Shown here piece after piece: positions 1 through 8,194 of a stretch of 64,000 nucleotides of DNA. The stretch comes from Mitsuaria chitosanitabida ATCC BAA-476 = NBRC 102408 (GTDB lineage: Bacteria > Pseudomonadota > Gammaproteobacteria > Burkholderiales > Burkholderiaceae_C). The DNA lies in NCBI RefSeq assembly GCF_001598255.1, contig NZ_BCYP01000034.1:60170-124169 (forward strand). Direction: 5' to 3'. The translations under genes were made by a program, and so were the position numbers. Within the stretch, counting starts at the first letter, position 1, and each line of letters starts with the position of its first letter. The notes under the pieces were generated by a model. The model had not been told where the DNA came from, made no database searches, and saw only the letters and a list, made by a program, of their open reading frames with translations.

Positions 1-12
1 GGAAGCTGCGCC

Positions 13-756
13 TTGAGCGATCTGAAGATCCCCCCCATGGCCCCTGTCGCCTCCCCCGCGGTCGATGCCGACTTCCGGCTCGACGCGCCCGGCGAGATCA
101 TGAACTGGCTGCGCGAGCTGCTGCGCTCGCAGGCCCGCATCCAGCTGACGACGCCCGACGGCGCGGCCATCCACACGGTGCTGCGCTCGCTGGACACCCC
201 GCAGGGCATGCTGACGATGGAGGCGCCGCAGGCGCGCGACACCCTGCCCCCGATCCTGTCCAGCGACGAACTGGTCGCGACCGCCTTCCTGGACAAGATC
301 AAGCTGCAGTTCGACGTGTCGGGCCTGGTGGCGATCCGCGGCGAGGGCGAGGTGCTGCGCGCCCCCGTCCCGCTGCGCATCTACCGCTTCCAGCGGCGCC
401 AGGCCTACCGCGTGGCCTCGGCCGGACAGCTCTATCCGGCGCTGAAGCTCAACGGGGCCGACCTGCCGCGCATCCGCGTGGTGAACGTGAGCGCCGGCGG
501 GGTCGCGCTGCAATGGCCGGCCAACGTCGTGCCGGCGCCGCGAGCGCTGGAGGAGCTCAGCGGGACGCTGGAGCTGGAGCGGGAAGTGAGCTTCAGCACC
601 TTGCTGCGCGTCCAGCACCTCACCGAGGGCGAGGACGGCGCGCCGCACCATGTGGGCTGCGCCTTCGTCTCGCTGGCGCCGACCGCCGCGCGGGCGTTGC
701 AGGTCTTCATCGACCAGGCGCAGAAGCGCGAGCGCCTGATGCGGCGGACCGTCTGA
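13..756 (+). CDS. ycgR: YcgR-like flagellar brake, PilZ domain c-di-GMP receptor
   Basis: A 247-residue protein with a YcgR N-terminal domain (about residues 28–120) followed by a PilZ domain (about 125–235). The two c-di-GMP-binding signatures are visible: RxxxR at R129–R133 (RQAYR) and N158-V-S-A-G-G. In the family, c-di-GMP-loaded YcgR binds the flagellar rotor or stator and slows or biases rotation, which fits its place beside the fli cluster. The start used is TTG at 13, the earliest visible in the window; an ATG at 37 is also possible, and the true start could lie before the window. A strong terminator follows the stop. Confidence 0.85.
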   Translation: MSDLKIPPMAPVASPAVDADFRLDAPGEIMNWLRELLRSQARIQLTTPDGAAIHTVLRSLDTPQGMLTMEAPQARDTLPPILSSDELVATAFLDKIKLQFDVSGLVAIRGEGEVLRAPVPLRIYRFQRRQAYRVASAGQLYPALKLNGADLPRIRVVNVSAGGVALQWPANVVPAPRALEELSGTLELEREVSFSTLLRVQHLTEGEDGAPHHVGCAFVSLAPTAARALQVFIDQAQKRERLMRRTV

Positions 757-775
757 ATCGCCTTGTCGACCCCTG

Positions 776-807
776 AACAAAGGCCACCCTCGGGTGGCCT
801 TTGTTCA
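776..807 (+). terminator. Rho-independent terminator after the ycgR-like gene
   Basis: A perfect 14-bp inverted repeat (776–789 with 792–805) flanks a two-base centre and begins 19 bases after the PilZ stop codon. A T-containing run follows. The stem also starts with A-rich sequence, so it could work in both directions. Confidence 0.85.
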
Positions 808-949
808 TTTGACGATCTCATCTTGGAACGAAACCAATCCATATTAGTCATCCAGCCAAGGCGAATACCAAAAACAAGTCATTGCACGACTGAAATTACC
901 GAAGTGAAACCTCGGTGGCCCAACGCCATTCCCCTTTCCATAATTGAAT

Positions 950-967
950 CGCCGGCATATTCCGGCG
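950..967. other. Short inverted repeat just upstream of the GG-peptide start
   Basis: Six-base arms (950–955 and 962–967) flank a six-base AT-rich centre. The element lies 8–17 bases before the two candidate start codons. It could be an operator or an mRNA hairpin that affects translation; nothing else supports either role. Confidence 0.3.
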
Positions 968-974
968 CAGATGG

Positions 975-1175
975 ATGGACATCATGATTGAACTCACCCA
1001 GGTGGAAATCGACAGGGTTCACGGCGGCGAGGTCGGCGCCACGGGCATGGGGGACGACTACAGCTACACGGGATCCCGGTCGTGGTTTGACTGCTATATG
1101 GACGGCACGACCAATCAGGATCGCTCGATGGTGGATGTGGATCTGATCCTCGGCTGCATGGCGGAATACAACTGA
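975..1175 (+). CDS. Small double-glycine-leader peptide (bacteriocin/RiPP-like precursor)
   Basis: A 66-residue peptide, or 63 residues from the ATG at 984, which gives the more typical leader. The N-terminus reads ELTQVEIDRVHGG, matching the double-glycine leader pattern (EL…EI..V.GG) that C39 peptidase/ABC exporters cut after GG. The predicted core is 48 residues, acidic, rich in Gly, Asp and Tyr, with two cysteines (40 and 61 of the long form). It begins 170 bases after a terminator, in DNA less GC-rich than its surroundings, and is followed 66 bases later by a CPBP membrane protease. The family and leader logic are known; the function of this peptide is not recognised. No C39 transporter or modifying enzyme is visible here. 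Confidence 0.7.
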   Translation: MDIMIELTQVEIDRVHGGEVGATGMGDDYSYTGSRSWFDCYMDGTTNQDRSMVDVDLILGCMAEYN

Positions 1176-1200
1176 TCTCTGCCCAGCGTCCCGCGGAGGA

Positions 1201-1216
1201 CGGGCTGGCCAGCCCG
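1201..1216. other. 16-bp perfect palindrome between peptide and protease genes
   Basis: A perfect 16-base palindrome lies in the 66-base gap between the small peptide and the CPBP protease, ahead of a good ribosome-binding site (TGGAGG, about 1232–1237). It may form a hairpin that lets the peptide be made in excess of the protease. That role is inferred. Confidence 0.35.
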
Positions 1217-1241
1217 GCTTGCCCGTCCAATTGGAGGCACC

Positions 1242-2075
1242 ATGCGCGTGCTTTATGCCGTCTTCCTGCTCGTCATCACGCAAATCATCGTCCTGCTGGC
1301 GGTCGCGCCGGCGATGTACTGGGTCGGGCGGATGGGCGCTCCGATCTCCTACCTGCAGCGAACCGTGTTGGCCGCGGGCCTGTTGCCGCTGATGCTGACC
1401 GGCGTGTGGTGGATCATCTGTGGAATCCATCGGTACATGACATGGCCGCAGCCCGGCCACTTCGTCTCGCCGCGGCGGCACGCCGGCGACCGCCTCCTGC
1501 TCGCCAGCGCGCTGCTCCTGGTGCCCGCCGTCACGACCTTGGCCGCCCTGAGCTCTCCCTACACCGACAGCACAGCGGAGCTTCGCTGGCAGCTGTTGCC
1601 GGCATCGCTGTGGAGCGTGGGTTGGCTGGCATTCGCCGAGGAGTTTCTCTATCGACGAATTCTTCTTGGGGAGCTCTTGCGCATTGCCGACCAGAGAATC
1701 CACTGGTGCCTCCTGGCCCTGTTCGCCCAAGCAGTGGTCTTCGCGCTATTCCATGGAAAGTCCGCCTTGATCTCGACGCAGCACTTTCTCTTCTATTTTC
1801 TCGGGGGAGCCATCCTGGGCTGGATTTACTGGATCCACCAGAATATCTGGCTGAATGCCTTCATTCATATGTCGATGAACGTCAGCGTCGCCCAGGTCGG
1901 TCCGACGAGCCGATGGTTCGCCGGACGCGTCGCGCAGTTCACGGGCGACCACTGGCACGGCTGGTTTCTGGCGGGATCCTGCCTGCTGCTCATGGCAGCC
2001 CTGGGCACCCTGCCGTTCCGGAAAACAAAAGGCCGCGAAACATCGCGGCCTTGGTATGGGCAAGTCAACGGGTGA
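1242..2075 (+). CDS. CPBP-family intramembrane metalloprotease (Abi/CAAX-like)
   Basis: A 277-residue polytopic membrane protein with the three CPBP (Rce1-like) motifs: EE(F)xxxR at E133-E134…R138, FxxxH at F167–H171 and HxxxN at H209–N213. Several hydrophobic segments are visible (about 5–25, 42–60, 85–103, 156–172, 183–200, 240–258). Family members process prenylated proteins or, next to bacteriocin genes, act in self-immunity or peptide maturation. Here it directly follows a GG-leader peptide. The start is supported by TGGAGG seven bases upstream. The last ~15 residues are encoded by DNA that also forms the fliE terminator, so the tail may not be an ancestral part of the protein. Confidence 0.85.
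   Translation: MRVLYAVFLLVITQIIVLLAVAPAMYWVGRMGAPISYLQRTVLAAGLLPLMLTGVWWIICGIHRYMTWPQPGHFVSPRRHAGDRLLLASALLLVPAVTTLAALSSPYTDSTAELRWQLLPASLWSVGWLAFAEEFLYRRILLGELLRIADQRIHWCLLALFAQAVVFALFHGKSALISTQHFLFYFLGGAILGWIYWIHQNIWLNAFIHMSMNVSVAQVGPTSRWFAGRVAQFTGDHWHGWFLAGSCLLLMAALGTLPFRKTKGRETSRPWYGQVNG
2025..2052 (-). terminator. Rho-independent terminator of fliE, inside the CPBP gene's 3' end
   Basis: On the minus strand a perfect 9-bp stem (2029–2037 with 2044–2052) with a six-base loop is followed by a T-rich tract. It sits about 50 bases past the fliE stop. It lies entirely within the last 47 bases of the CPBP reading frame on the other strand. Confidence 0.85.
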
Positions 2076-2099
2076 CCGCAGGTTCTGCCGCCTGGCCGA

Positions 2100-2426
2100 T
2101 CACACCTGCATGTTCATGATCTCGGAGTAGGCCGACACCAGCCGGTTGCGCACCTGCAGCGTGGCCTGGAAACCGATCTGGGCCTTCTGCATGGCCACCA
2201 TGGTCTCTTCCAGGCTCACCGTCGGGTTGTCGAGCTGGACCTCGCGCTGGAGGCGGGATGCCTCGTTCTGCTGCGTACTCACGGACTTCAGCGCCGAGCT
2301 CATCGCATCCGCGAAGCTCGCGCCCGGCGCGGGCTTGGCCACCGGCTGACCCTGGGGGGTCAGACCGGCACGGGCCACCGCGCTGGCGAAGTCGAAGGGT
2401 TTGAGTTTCAGGTCCACGGCACGCAT
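2100..2426 (-). CDS. fliE: Flagellar hook-basal body complex protein FliE
   Basis: A 108-residue protein whose C-terminal half carries the typical FliE pattern (NPTVSLEETMVAMQKAQIGF, then VRNRLVSAYSEIMNMQV). FliE links the MS ring to the proximal rod and is exported by the flagellar type III apparatus. It is transcribed away from fliF, with a 158-base divergent intergenic region between them and its own terminator. This fliE / fliF-to-fliR divergent layout is common in beta- and gammaproteobacteria. Confidence 0.95.
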   Translation of the reverse strand: MRAVDLKLKPFDFASAVARAGLTPQGQPVAKPAPGASFADAMSSALKSVSTQQNEASRLQREVQLDNPTVSLEETMVAMQKAQIGFQATLQVRNRLVSAYSEIMNMQV

Positions 2427-2584
2427 CGTAGCCAGGGCGCCAAGACCCGTTGATCGGAACTGGGGGGGCTTGGTCGGCTTGTTCTCGGCATTCTTGAGGG
2501 CGCCGATCGAAATAATTTCGACTGTGCCGAAGCGTCTGCTCCGGCCCCTCGCCCGCCCCCAGCCGTAACCCGACCGACCGCCCC
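2427..2584. promoter_or_regulatory. Divergent fliE/fliF control region
   Basis: 158 bases separate the start codons of fliE and fliF, so both transcripts must begin here. The only AT-rich patch is near 2507–2522 and forms a small palindrome (TCGAAAT…ATTTCGA). No convincing sigma-28 or sigma-54 promoter was found by eye. FlhDC-type control is expected for such genes but cannot be shown from this sequence. Confidence 0.4.
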
Positions 2585-4309
2585 ATGGACAACGCCCTGA
2601 GCAGCCCCGCCGCCGGACTTCCCGAGGTGCAGCAAGCCGCCCCGACGAGCCTCCCCGCCCGTCTGGCCGCCATGCCCACCAAGAGCAAGCTGATGCTGGG
2701 CGGCGGCGTGGCCGCGCTGATCGCCGTCGTGGTGGCCATGGCCATGATGACCGGCAAGGGCGACTACCGGCCCCTGTTCTCCGGCCTGTCCGACAAGGAC
2801 GGCGGCGCCGTCATCGCGCAGCTGGCGCAGATGAATGTGCCCTACCGCAACGAGGCCGGCGGCACGATCATGGTGCCCGCCAACCAGGTCTACGACCTGC
2901 GCATGAAGCTGGCCTCGGCCGGCCTGCCCAAGGGCGGCATCGTCGGCTTCGAGCTGATGGACAAGCAGTCCATCGGCCAGACCCAGTTCAACGAGCGCCT
3001 GAACTTCCAGCGCGCGCTCGAGGGCGAGCTCACCCGCACCATCACCGCCATGTCCGACGTCGCCGACGCGCGCGTGCACCTGGCCATGCCCCAGCAGAAC
3101 GGCTTCTTCCGCGAGCAGCAGAAGCCCAGCGCCTCGGTCATGCTGACCCTGCGCGGCGGCCGCACCCTGGACCGTGCCCAGATCGCCGGCATCGTGCATC
3201 TGGTGTCCTCCTCGGTGCCCGAGCTCAACCCCAAGGCCGTCAGCGTGCTGGACAGCACCGGCGCCCTGCTCTCCCAGAACCCCGACGGCAACGCCTCCGG
3301 CCTGGACAGCCAGCAGCTGCAGTACAAGCAGCAGGTCGAGGCCAACCTGAACAAGCGCATCGCCGAGCTGCTCGAGCCGGTCGTCGGCCGCGACAACCTG
3401 CGCTCCACGGTGACCGCCGACGTCGACTTCAACCAGGTCGAGTCCACCGCCGAGGAATACAAGCCCAACCAGGGCCCCAACACCCAGAGCGCCGTGCGCC
3501 GCCTGACCTCCGAGGAGCAGACCGGCGGCAGCGCCGCGGTGCCCACCGGCGTCCCCGGCGCGACCTCCAACCAGGTCCCGCCCCAGGCCGCGGCCCCGAT
3601 CAACGGCCAGGCCCAGCAGATGCAGCCGGCCGGCGGCTCGGGCGGCACGCAGAACATGCGCCGCAACAACGACACGCAGTTCGAGCTGGACCGCACCGTC
3701 CGCGTGACCCGCAGCGCCATCGGCCAGGTCCGCCGCCTGAACGCCGCCGTGGTCGTGAACCAGAAGACGGTGACGGACAAGAACGGCAAGACCACCAGCC
3801 AGCCGCTGTCGGCCGACGAGCTCCAGAAGCTGGACGCGCTGGTCAAGGAGGCGCTGGGCTACTCGCAGGACCGCGGCGACTCGGTCAAGGTCATCAACGC
3901 GCCCTTCGTCGCGCCCAAGGTGGACAACGCCGACCTGCCGCTGTGGCAGCAGCCCTGGCTGCGCGACCTGGCCCGCGACATGGCCGTGCCCGCCGCCCTG
4001 GTGCTGGTGGCCCTGATCGCCGTGTTCGGCATGGTTCGCCCTGCTCTCAAGGCGGCCTTCCCGCCGCCGCCCGAGCAGAAGGACGACACTGCCCAGAACC
4101 AGCTCAGCGTGGTCGAGAACGAGCAACTGGCCCTGGGCGGCCCGGGACAGGCCGGCGGCCTGCCGGCCCTGGAGGCCCCGATCTCCAACGACAAGCTCGA
4201 GCGCGCCCGCCAGCTGGCCAAGGAGAACCCGGTCGCCGTGGCCAACATCATGCGCGCCTGGGTCAACGGCGAGGAACTCGAGGCGGCGCCCGCGGGCGGC
4301 CGTCGCTGA
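2585..4309 (+). CDS. fliF: Flagellar MS-ring protein FliF
   Basis: A 574-residue protein with one membrane span near residues 36–56, YscJ/FliF periplasmic ring-building domains (about 60–450, including a Pro/Gln/Gly-rich loop near 315–355), a second span near 463–485 and a cytoplasmic tail. The tail ends with the FliG-binding helix pattern (RARQLAKENPVAVANIMRAWV). It forms the MS ring in the inner membrane, the foundation of the basal body and export gate. It is the first gene of the long plus-strand fli operon; fliG follows after 59 bases. Confidence 0.97.
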   Translation: MDNALSSPAAGLPEVQQAAPTSLPARLAAMPTKSKLMLGGGVAALIAVVVAMAMMTGKGDYRPLFSGLSDKDGGAVIAQLAQMNVPYRNEAGGTIMVPANQVYDLRMKLASAGLPKGGIVGFELMDKQSIGQTQFNERLNFQRALEGELTRTITAMSDVADARVHLAMPQQNGFFREQQKPSASVMLTLRGGRTLDRAQIAGIVHLVSSSVPELNPKAVSVLDSTGALLSQNPDGNASGLDSQQLQYKQQVEANLNKRIAELLEPVVGRDNLRSTVTADVDFNQVESTAEEYKPNQGPNTQSAVRRLTSEEQTGGSAAVPTGVPGATSNQVPPQAAAPINGQAQQMQPAGGSGGTQNMRRNNDTQFELDRTVRVTRSAIGQVRRLNAAVVVNQKTVTDKNGKTTSQPLSADELQKLDALVKEALGYSQDRGDSVKVINAPFVAPKVDNADLPLWQQPWLRDLARDMAVPAALVLVALIAVFGMVRPALKAAFPPPPEQKDDTAQNQLSVVENEQLALGGPGQAGGLPALEAPISNDKLERARQLAKENPVAVANIMRAWVNGEELEAAPAGGRR

Positions 4310-4368
4310 GCCCGGCCTGACCCCGCCACCGAGCATCACGCATCCAGGATCGAGGACGAGACACCACC

Positions 4369-5364
4369 ATGGACGACAAAGGCGTAGAAGACGCGGCCAT
4401 CCTGCTCATGTCGCTGGGCGAGGAAGAGGCCAGCGAGGTCTTCAAGCACCTCGCGCCCAAGGAAGTGCAGAAGCTGGGCGAGACCATCGCCAAGATGAAG
4501 GTCGTGCCGCGCGAGCGCGTCGAGAAGGTGCTCGACAAGTTCGACCGCGTCGCCGAGACCCAGAGCACCCTGGTCAACGACACCGACGAGTACGTCCGCG
4601 CCGTGCTGCGCAAGGCGCTGGGCGACGACAAGGCCAACCTGCTGCTGGACCGCATCCTGCAGGGGTCGGACGTGTCCTCGATCGAGTCGCTCAAGTGGAT
4701 GGACCCGGGCTCCGTGGCCGAGCTGCTGCGCAACGAGCACCCGCAGATCGTCGCCGCGATCCTGTCGCACCTGGACTTCGACCAGAGCAGCTCGGTGCTG
4801 CGCGTCTTCAGCGAGCGCCAGCGCAACGAGGTGCTGATCCGCATCGCCACGCTGGACGGCATCCAGCCGATGGCGCTCAAGGACCTGAACGAGGTCATGG
4901 GCCAGATCCTGGCCGGCGGCGAGCGCATGAAGAAGTCCAACCTGGGCGGCGTCAAGACCGCGGCCGAGATCATCAACATGATGGGCACCAGCGTCGAGGC
5001 CTCGGTGCTGGACTACATCCGCGAGGCCGACTCCGACCTGGCGCAGAAGATCATGGACAACATGTTCACGTTCGACGACGTGGAGAAGATCGACGACCGC
5101 GGCATCCAGGCGGTGCTCAAGGAAGTCCAGTCCGAATCGCTCATCGTCGCGCTCAAGGGCGCCGGCCCCGAGCTGCGCGAGAAGATCTTCCGCAACATGT
5201 CCAGCCGCGCCGCCGAGACGCTGCGCGAGGACCTGGAATCGCGCGGCCCGGTGCGCCTGTCCGAGGTCGAGGCCGAGCAGAAGGAAATCCTCAAGGTGGT
5301 CCGCCGTCTGGTCGACGAGGGCCAGATCGTGCTGGCCGGTGGCGGCGACGACCAGTTCCTGTAA
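4369..5364 (+). CDS. fliG: Flagellar motor switch protein FliG
   Basis: A 331-residue protein, normal for the family, with N, M and C domains. The middle-domain EHPQ motif (EHPQIVAAILSHLD) is present, as is the charged C-terminal torque helix region (KGAGPELREKIFRNMSSRAAE) that meets MotA. FliG caps the MS ring, binds FliM and transmits stator force. The start lies just after a purine-rich stretch (GAGGACGAGA). Confidence 0.97.
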   Translation: MDDKGVEDAAILLMSLGEEEASEVFKHLAPKEVQKLGETIAKMKVVPRERVEKVLDKFDRVAETQSTLVNDTDEYVRAVLRKALGDDKANLLLDRILQGSDVSSIESLKWMDPGSVAELLRNEHPQIVAAILSHLDFDQSSSVLRVFSERQRNEVLIRIATLDGIQPMALKDLNEVMGQILAGGERMKKSNLGGVKTAAEIINMMGTSVEASVLDYIREADSDLAQKIMDNMFTFDDVEKIDDRGIQAVLKEVQSESLIVALKGAGPELREKIFRNMSSRAAETLREDLESRGPVRLSEVEAEQKEILKVVRRLVDEGQIVLAGGGDDQFL

Positions 5365-5409
5365 TCCTCGGGATCCCCCGCACCAGAACGCCCGAGGACC
5401 CACCCGCCC

Positions 5410-6237
5410 ATGGCCACCCGCCCGCCCCGCCAAGTCCCGCCGCCTCCTCGCCCCGACGGCGATCCCCGCGGCGGCGGCACCTACAGCCGCATCATTCCCC
5501 GCGAGGAACTGTCCGGCTTCGCCGCCTGGAACCCCGGATCGCTCGACGGCGGCGCGCCGCCGCGCAAGCCCTCGGTCTCCGCGCCCGCCCCGGTCGAGCC
5601 GCCGGCCCCGCCGCCCCCGCCCGGCCCCAGCGTCGAGGAGCTCATGCAGCAGGCCCGCCAGGCCGGCTACCAGGACGGCTACCGCGACGGCATGGCCGCG
5701 CTGGAGGCCTTCAAGCAGAGCTTCGCCAAGCAGATCAGCGCGCAGGTCGGCCAGTTGGTCGCCAGCTTCGACGGGGACCTGCAGGCCATCGAGCAGGACA
5801 TGGCCGCCGCGCTGGCGCGCACCGCGGTCGAGCTGGCCCGCCAGGTCGTGCGCAACGAGCTGGCCACCGCGCCCGAGCTGATCGCGCGCGTCGCCCATGA
5901 CGCCGTGGAGGCGCTGCTGATCAACGCCCGCCACGTGCGCGTGCGCGTGCACCCCGACGACCTGCCGCTGGTGCTGGACGGCGCCGGCCAGGAACTGCGC
6001 GCCCGCGAGGCGCAGGTCATCCCCGATCCCGCCATCGCCCGCGGTGGCGTCAAGGTCGACGCCGACATCTGCAGCGTCGACGCCTCGCTACCCGCCCGCT
6101 GGCAGGCCGCCGTCGGCGCGCTGGGCCAGACCTCCGTCTGGCAGGACCGCCGCGCCACCGACGAGGCGGACGACTCGCGCCTGGACTTCCGGCTCGACGC
6201 CCAGCCCAGCCAGTACGACGGGGAGATCCCCCGATGA
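5410..6237 (+). CDS. fliH: Flagellar assembly protein FliH
   Basis: A 275-residue protein. The first ~75 residues are Pro/Arg/Gly-rich and poorly conserved. A stretch with [10 protein letters not shown] (Gly spaced by four) near 80–95 is the FliH GxxxG helix region, followed by the V-ATPase E-subunit-like C-terminal domain. FliH binds and restrains the FliI ATPase and docks it to the export gate and C ring. Its stop overlaps the fliI start by four bases (ATGA), suggesting translational coupling. Confidence 0.93.
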   Translation: MATRPPRQVPPPPRPDGDPRGGGTYSRIIPREELSGFAAWNPGSLDGGAPPRKPSVSAPAPVEPPAPPPPPGPSVEELMQQARQAGYQDGYRDGMAALEAFKQSFAKQISAQVGQLVASFDGDLQAIEQDMAAALARTAVELARQVVRNELATAPELIARVAHDAVEALLINARHVRVRVHPDDLPLVLDGAGQELRAREAQVIPDPAIARGGVKVDADICSVDASLPARWQAAVGALGQTSVWQDRRATDEADDSRLDFRLDAQPSQYDGEIPR

Positions 6238-7658
6238 GCGACCGCACCGACCGCTGGCAGCAGTACCTGGGCGACCTGCAGGCCTTCGCCGGCAACGCGC
6301 CGGCGCTGGAGCCGCAGGGCAAGCTGGTGCGCGTCGCCGGCCTGGTGCTGGAGGCCACCGGCGTGAAGGTGCCGGTGGGCTCGGTCTGCGAGATCCACAT
6401 GCCCTCGACCGCCGCGAATCCGCGCCGCGGTCAGCGGCCGGTGCAGGCGGAGGTGGTCGGCTTCTCCGGCGACCGCGCCTACCTGATGCCGACCGATGAG
6501 ATCCAGGGCCTGGCCAGCGGCGCGATGGTGCTGCCCCGCCCCGCCGCGCTGCGCGGCCCCGTGCTCGGCGAGGAGCGCCACCCCTGGCGCCGCGACGAGG
6601 ACCGCGGCCTGCACCTGCCCATGGGCGACGGCCTGCTGGGCCGGGTCGTCGATCCGCAGGGCCATCCGATCGACCGCGCCGGCCCGCTCGAGGACGTGCG
6701 CGACGAACCCATGGTTCGCCGCCCGATCAACGCGATGGACCGCGATCCCGTGCGGCGTCCGCTGGACACCGGCGTGCGGGCGATCAACTCGCTGCTGACG
6801 GTGGGCCGCGGCCAGCGCCTGGGCCTGTTCGCCGGCACCGGCGTCGGCAAGTCGGTGCTGCTGGGCATGATGGCCCGCTACACGCAGGCGGACGTGATCG
6901 TCGTCGGCCTGATCGGCGAGCGGGGCCGCGAAGTCAAGGAATTCATCGAGGACATCCTCGGCGAGGAGGGCCTGCGCCGCAGCGTGGTCGTCGCCGCGCC
7001 GGCCGATGCCCCGCCGCTGCTGCGCATGCAGGGCGCCACCTACGCCACGGCCATCGCCGAGCATTTCCGCGACCGCGGCCAGCACGTGCTGCTGCTGATG
7101 GATTCGCTGACCCGTTACGCGATGGCGCAGCGCGAAATTGCCCTCGCCATCGGCGAACCGCCCGCCACCAAGGGCTATCCACCCTCGTGTTTCGCGAAGC
7201 TTCCGCAACTCGTGGAGCGCAGCGGCAACGGCCTGGCGGGCGAAGGCTCGATCACCGCCTTCTACACCGTGCTGTCCGAGGGCGACGACCAGCAGGACCC
7301 CATTGCCGACGCGGCACGAGGGATTCTGGACGGCCACATTGTGTTGAGCCGGGAGCTGGCGGAGAGTGGGCACTACCCCGCGATCGACGTCGAGCGGTCG
7401 ATCTCGCGCGTCATGACCAGCGTGGCCGACAAGCGCCACATCGAACTGGCGCGCCGATTCCGGCAATTGCTCGCGAAATACAACAAGGCGCGGGATCTGA
7501 TCCAGCTCGGGGCCTATCAGCCCGGGCACGATCTGGAGTTGGACAGCGCGGTCCGCTTGCATGCCGACATGGACCGATTGCTCCAACAAGACATGCATTC
7601 CCCCGCTTCTTTGACGGATTGCCTCAATCAGTTGGCCGCCACACTCAACTTTGCGTGA
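6234..7658 (+). CDS. fliI: Flagellum-specific ATPase FliI
   Basis: A 474-residue type III export ATPase. The Walker A motif GTGVGKS lies at residues 201–207, Walker B is [11 protein letters not shown], and the family signature [10 protein letters not shown] follows. FliI forms a hexamer under the export gate and, with FliH and FliJ, delivers and unfolds rod, hook and filament subunits. The start overlaps fliH by four bases. fliJ follows after 34 bases. Confidence 0.97.
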   Translation: MSDRTDRWQQYLGDLQAFAGNAPALEPQGKLVRVAGLVLEATGVKVPVGSVCEIHMPSTAANPRRGQRPVQAEVVGFSGDRAYLMPTDEIQGLASGAMVLPRPAALRGPVLGEERHPWRRDEDRGLHLPMGDGLLGRVVDPQGHPIDRAGPLEDVRDEPMVRRPINAMDRDPVRRPLDTGVRAINSLLTVGRGQRLGLFAGTGVGKSVLLGMMARYTQADVIVVGLIGERGREVKEFIEDILGEEGLRRSVVVAAPADAPPLLRMQGATYATAIAEHFRDRGQHVLLLMDSLTRYAMAQREIALAIGEPPATKGYPPSCFAKLPQLVERSGNGLAGEGSITAFYTVLSEGDDQQDPIADAARGILDGHIVLSRELAESGHYPAIDVERSISRVMTSVADKRHIELARRFRQLLAKYNKARDLIQLGAYQPGHDLELDSAVRLHADMDRLLQQDMHSPASLTDCLNQLAATLNFA

Positions 7659-7692
7659 TAGCTGCCGACATCCGTGAAGAGAGGTCATCGAC

Positions 7693-8163
7693 ATGAGTAG
7701 TTCCAACCTGCAGGCCCTGAACGTTCTCCTCGAGCGCGCGGAGGCCGAGCGCGATGAAGCCTTGCGATTCCTGCAGGAAGCGCAGTCCCGGGCCAGCTCG
7801 GCACGCAGCCAGCACGATCAGCTCTCGCAGTACCGCACGGACTACACCTCGCGCTGGACGCAGGAATTCACCCGCCAGACCACCGTCAGCATGCTGGGCT
7901 GCTACCAGAACTTCGGCCAGCGTCTGGACCAGGCGATCGGCCAGCAGGCCGGCATCGCCGATTACGCCGACCAGCGCCTGTCCGCCGCCCGCGACGTGCT
8001 GCGCGAGCGCGAACTGCGCGTGGCCTCGGTGCGCAAGCTGATCGAGCGCCGCCGCGCCGAGGCGATGCGCAGCCAGATGCGCCAGGAACAGCGTGCCACC
8101 GACGAGCAAGCCGCGCGTGCCGCGGCCCGCGGCGGCAACCCGATGACCCGCCTGGTCGCCTGA
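7693..8163 (+). CDS. fliJ: Flagellar export chaperone FliJ
   Basis: A 156-residue, almost wholly helical and charged protein predicted to form an antiparallel coiled coil, as expected for FliJ (usually about 147 residues). FliJ is the central stalk of the FliI hexamer and links it to FlhA. Identification rests on length, composition and position between fliI and fliK. GAGAGG upstream supports the start. Confidence 0.9.
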   Translation: MSSSNLQALNVLLERAEAERDEALRFLQEAQSRASSARSQHDQLSQYRTDYTSRWTQEFTRQTTVSMLGCYQNFGQRLDQAIGQQAGIADYADQRLSAARDVLRERELRVASVRKLIERRRAEAMRSQMRQEQRATDEQAARAAARGGNPMTRLVA

Positions 8164-8194
8164 GCGCGACCCGGCCTTGGCACCCTCCCCGGCC

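Noticed and set aside
763..987. A 74-residue plus-strand open frame covering the ycgR terminator
   Set aside because: It begins inside the terminator hairpin and overlaps the GG-peptide start, with no ribosome site or recognisable features.
2408..4339. A 643-residue open frame on the minus strand
   Set aside because: It lies antisense to fliF, with low-complexity Gly/Leu/His composition and no family features.
4336..7706. Two long minus-strand open frames (538 and 675 residues)
   Set aside because: Both are antisense to fliG, fliH and fliI and show the same backward-codon composition.
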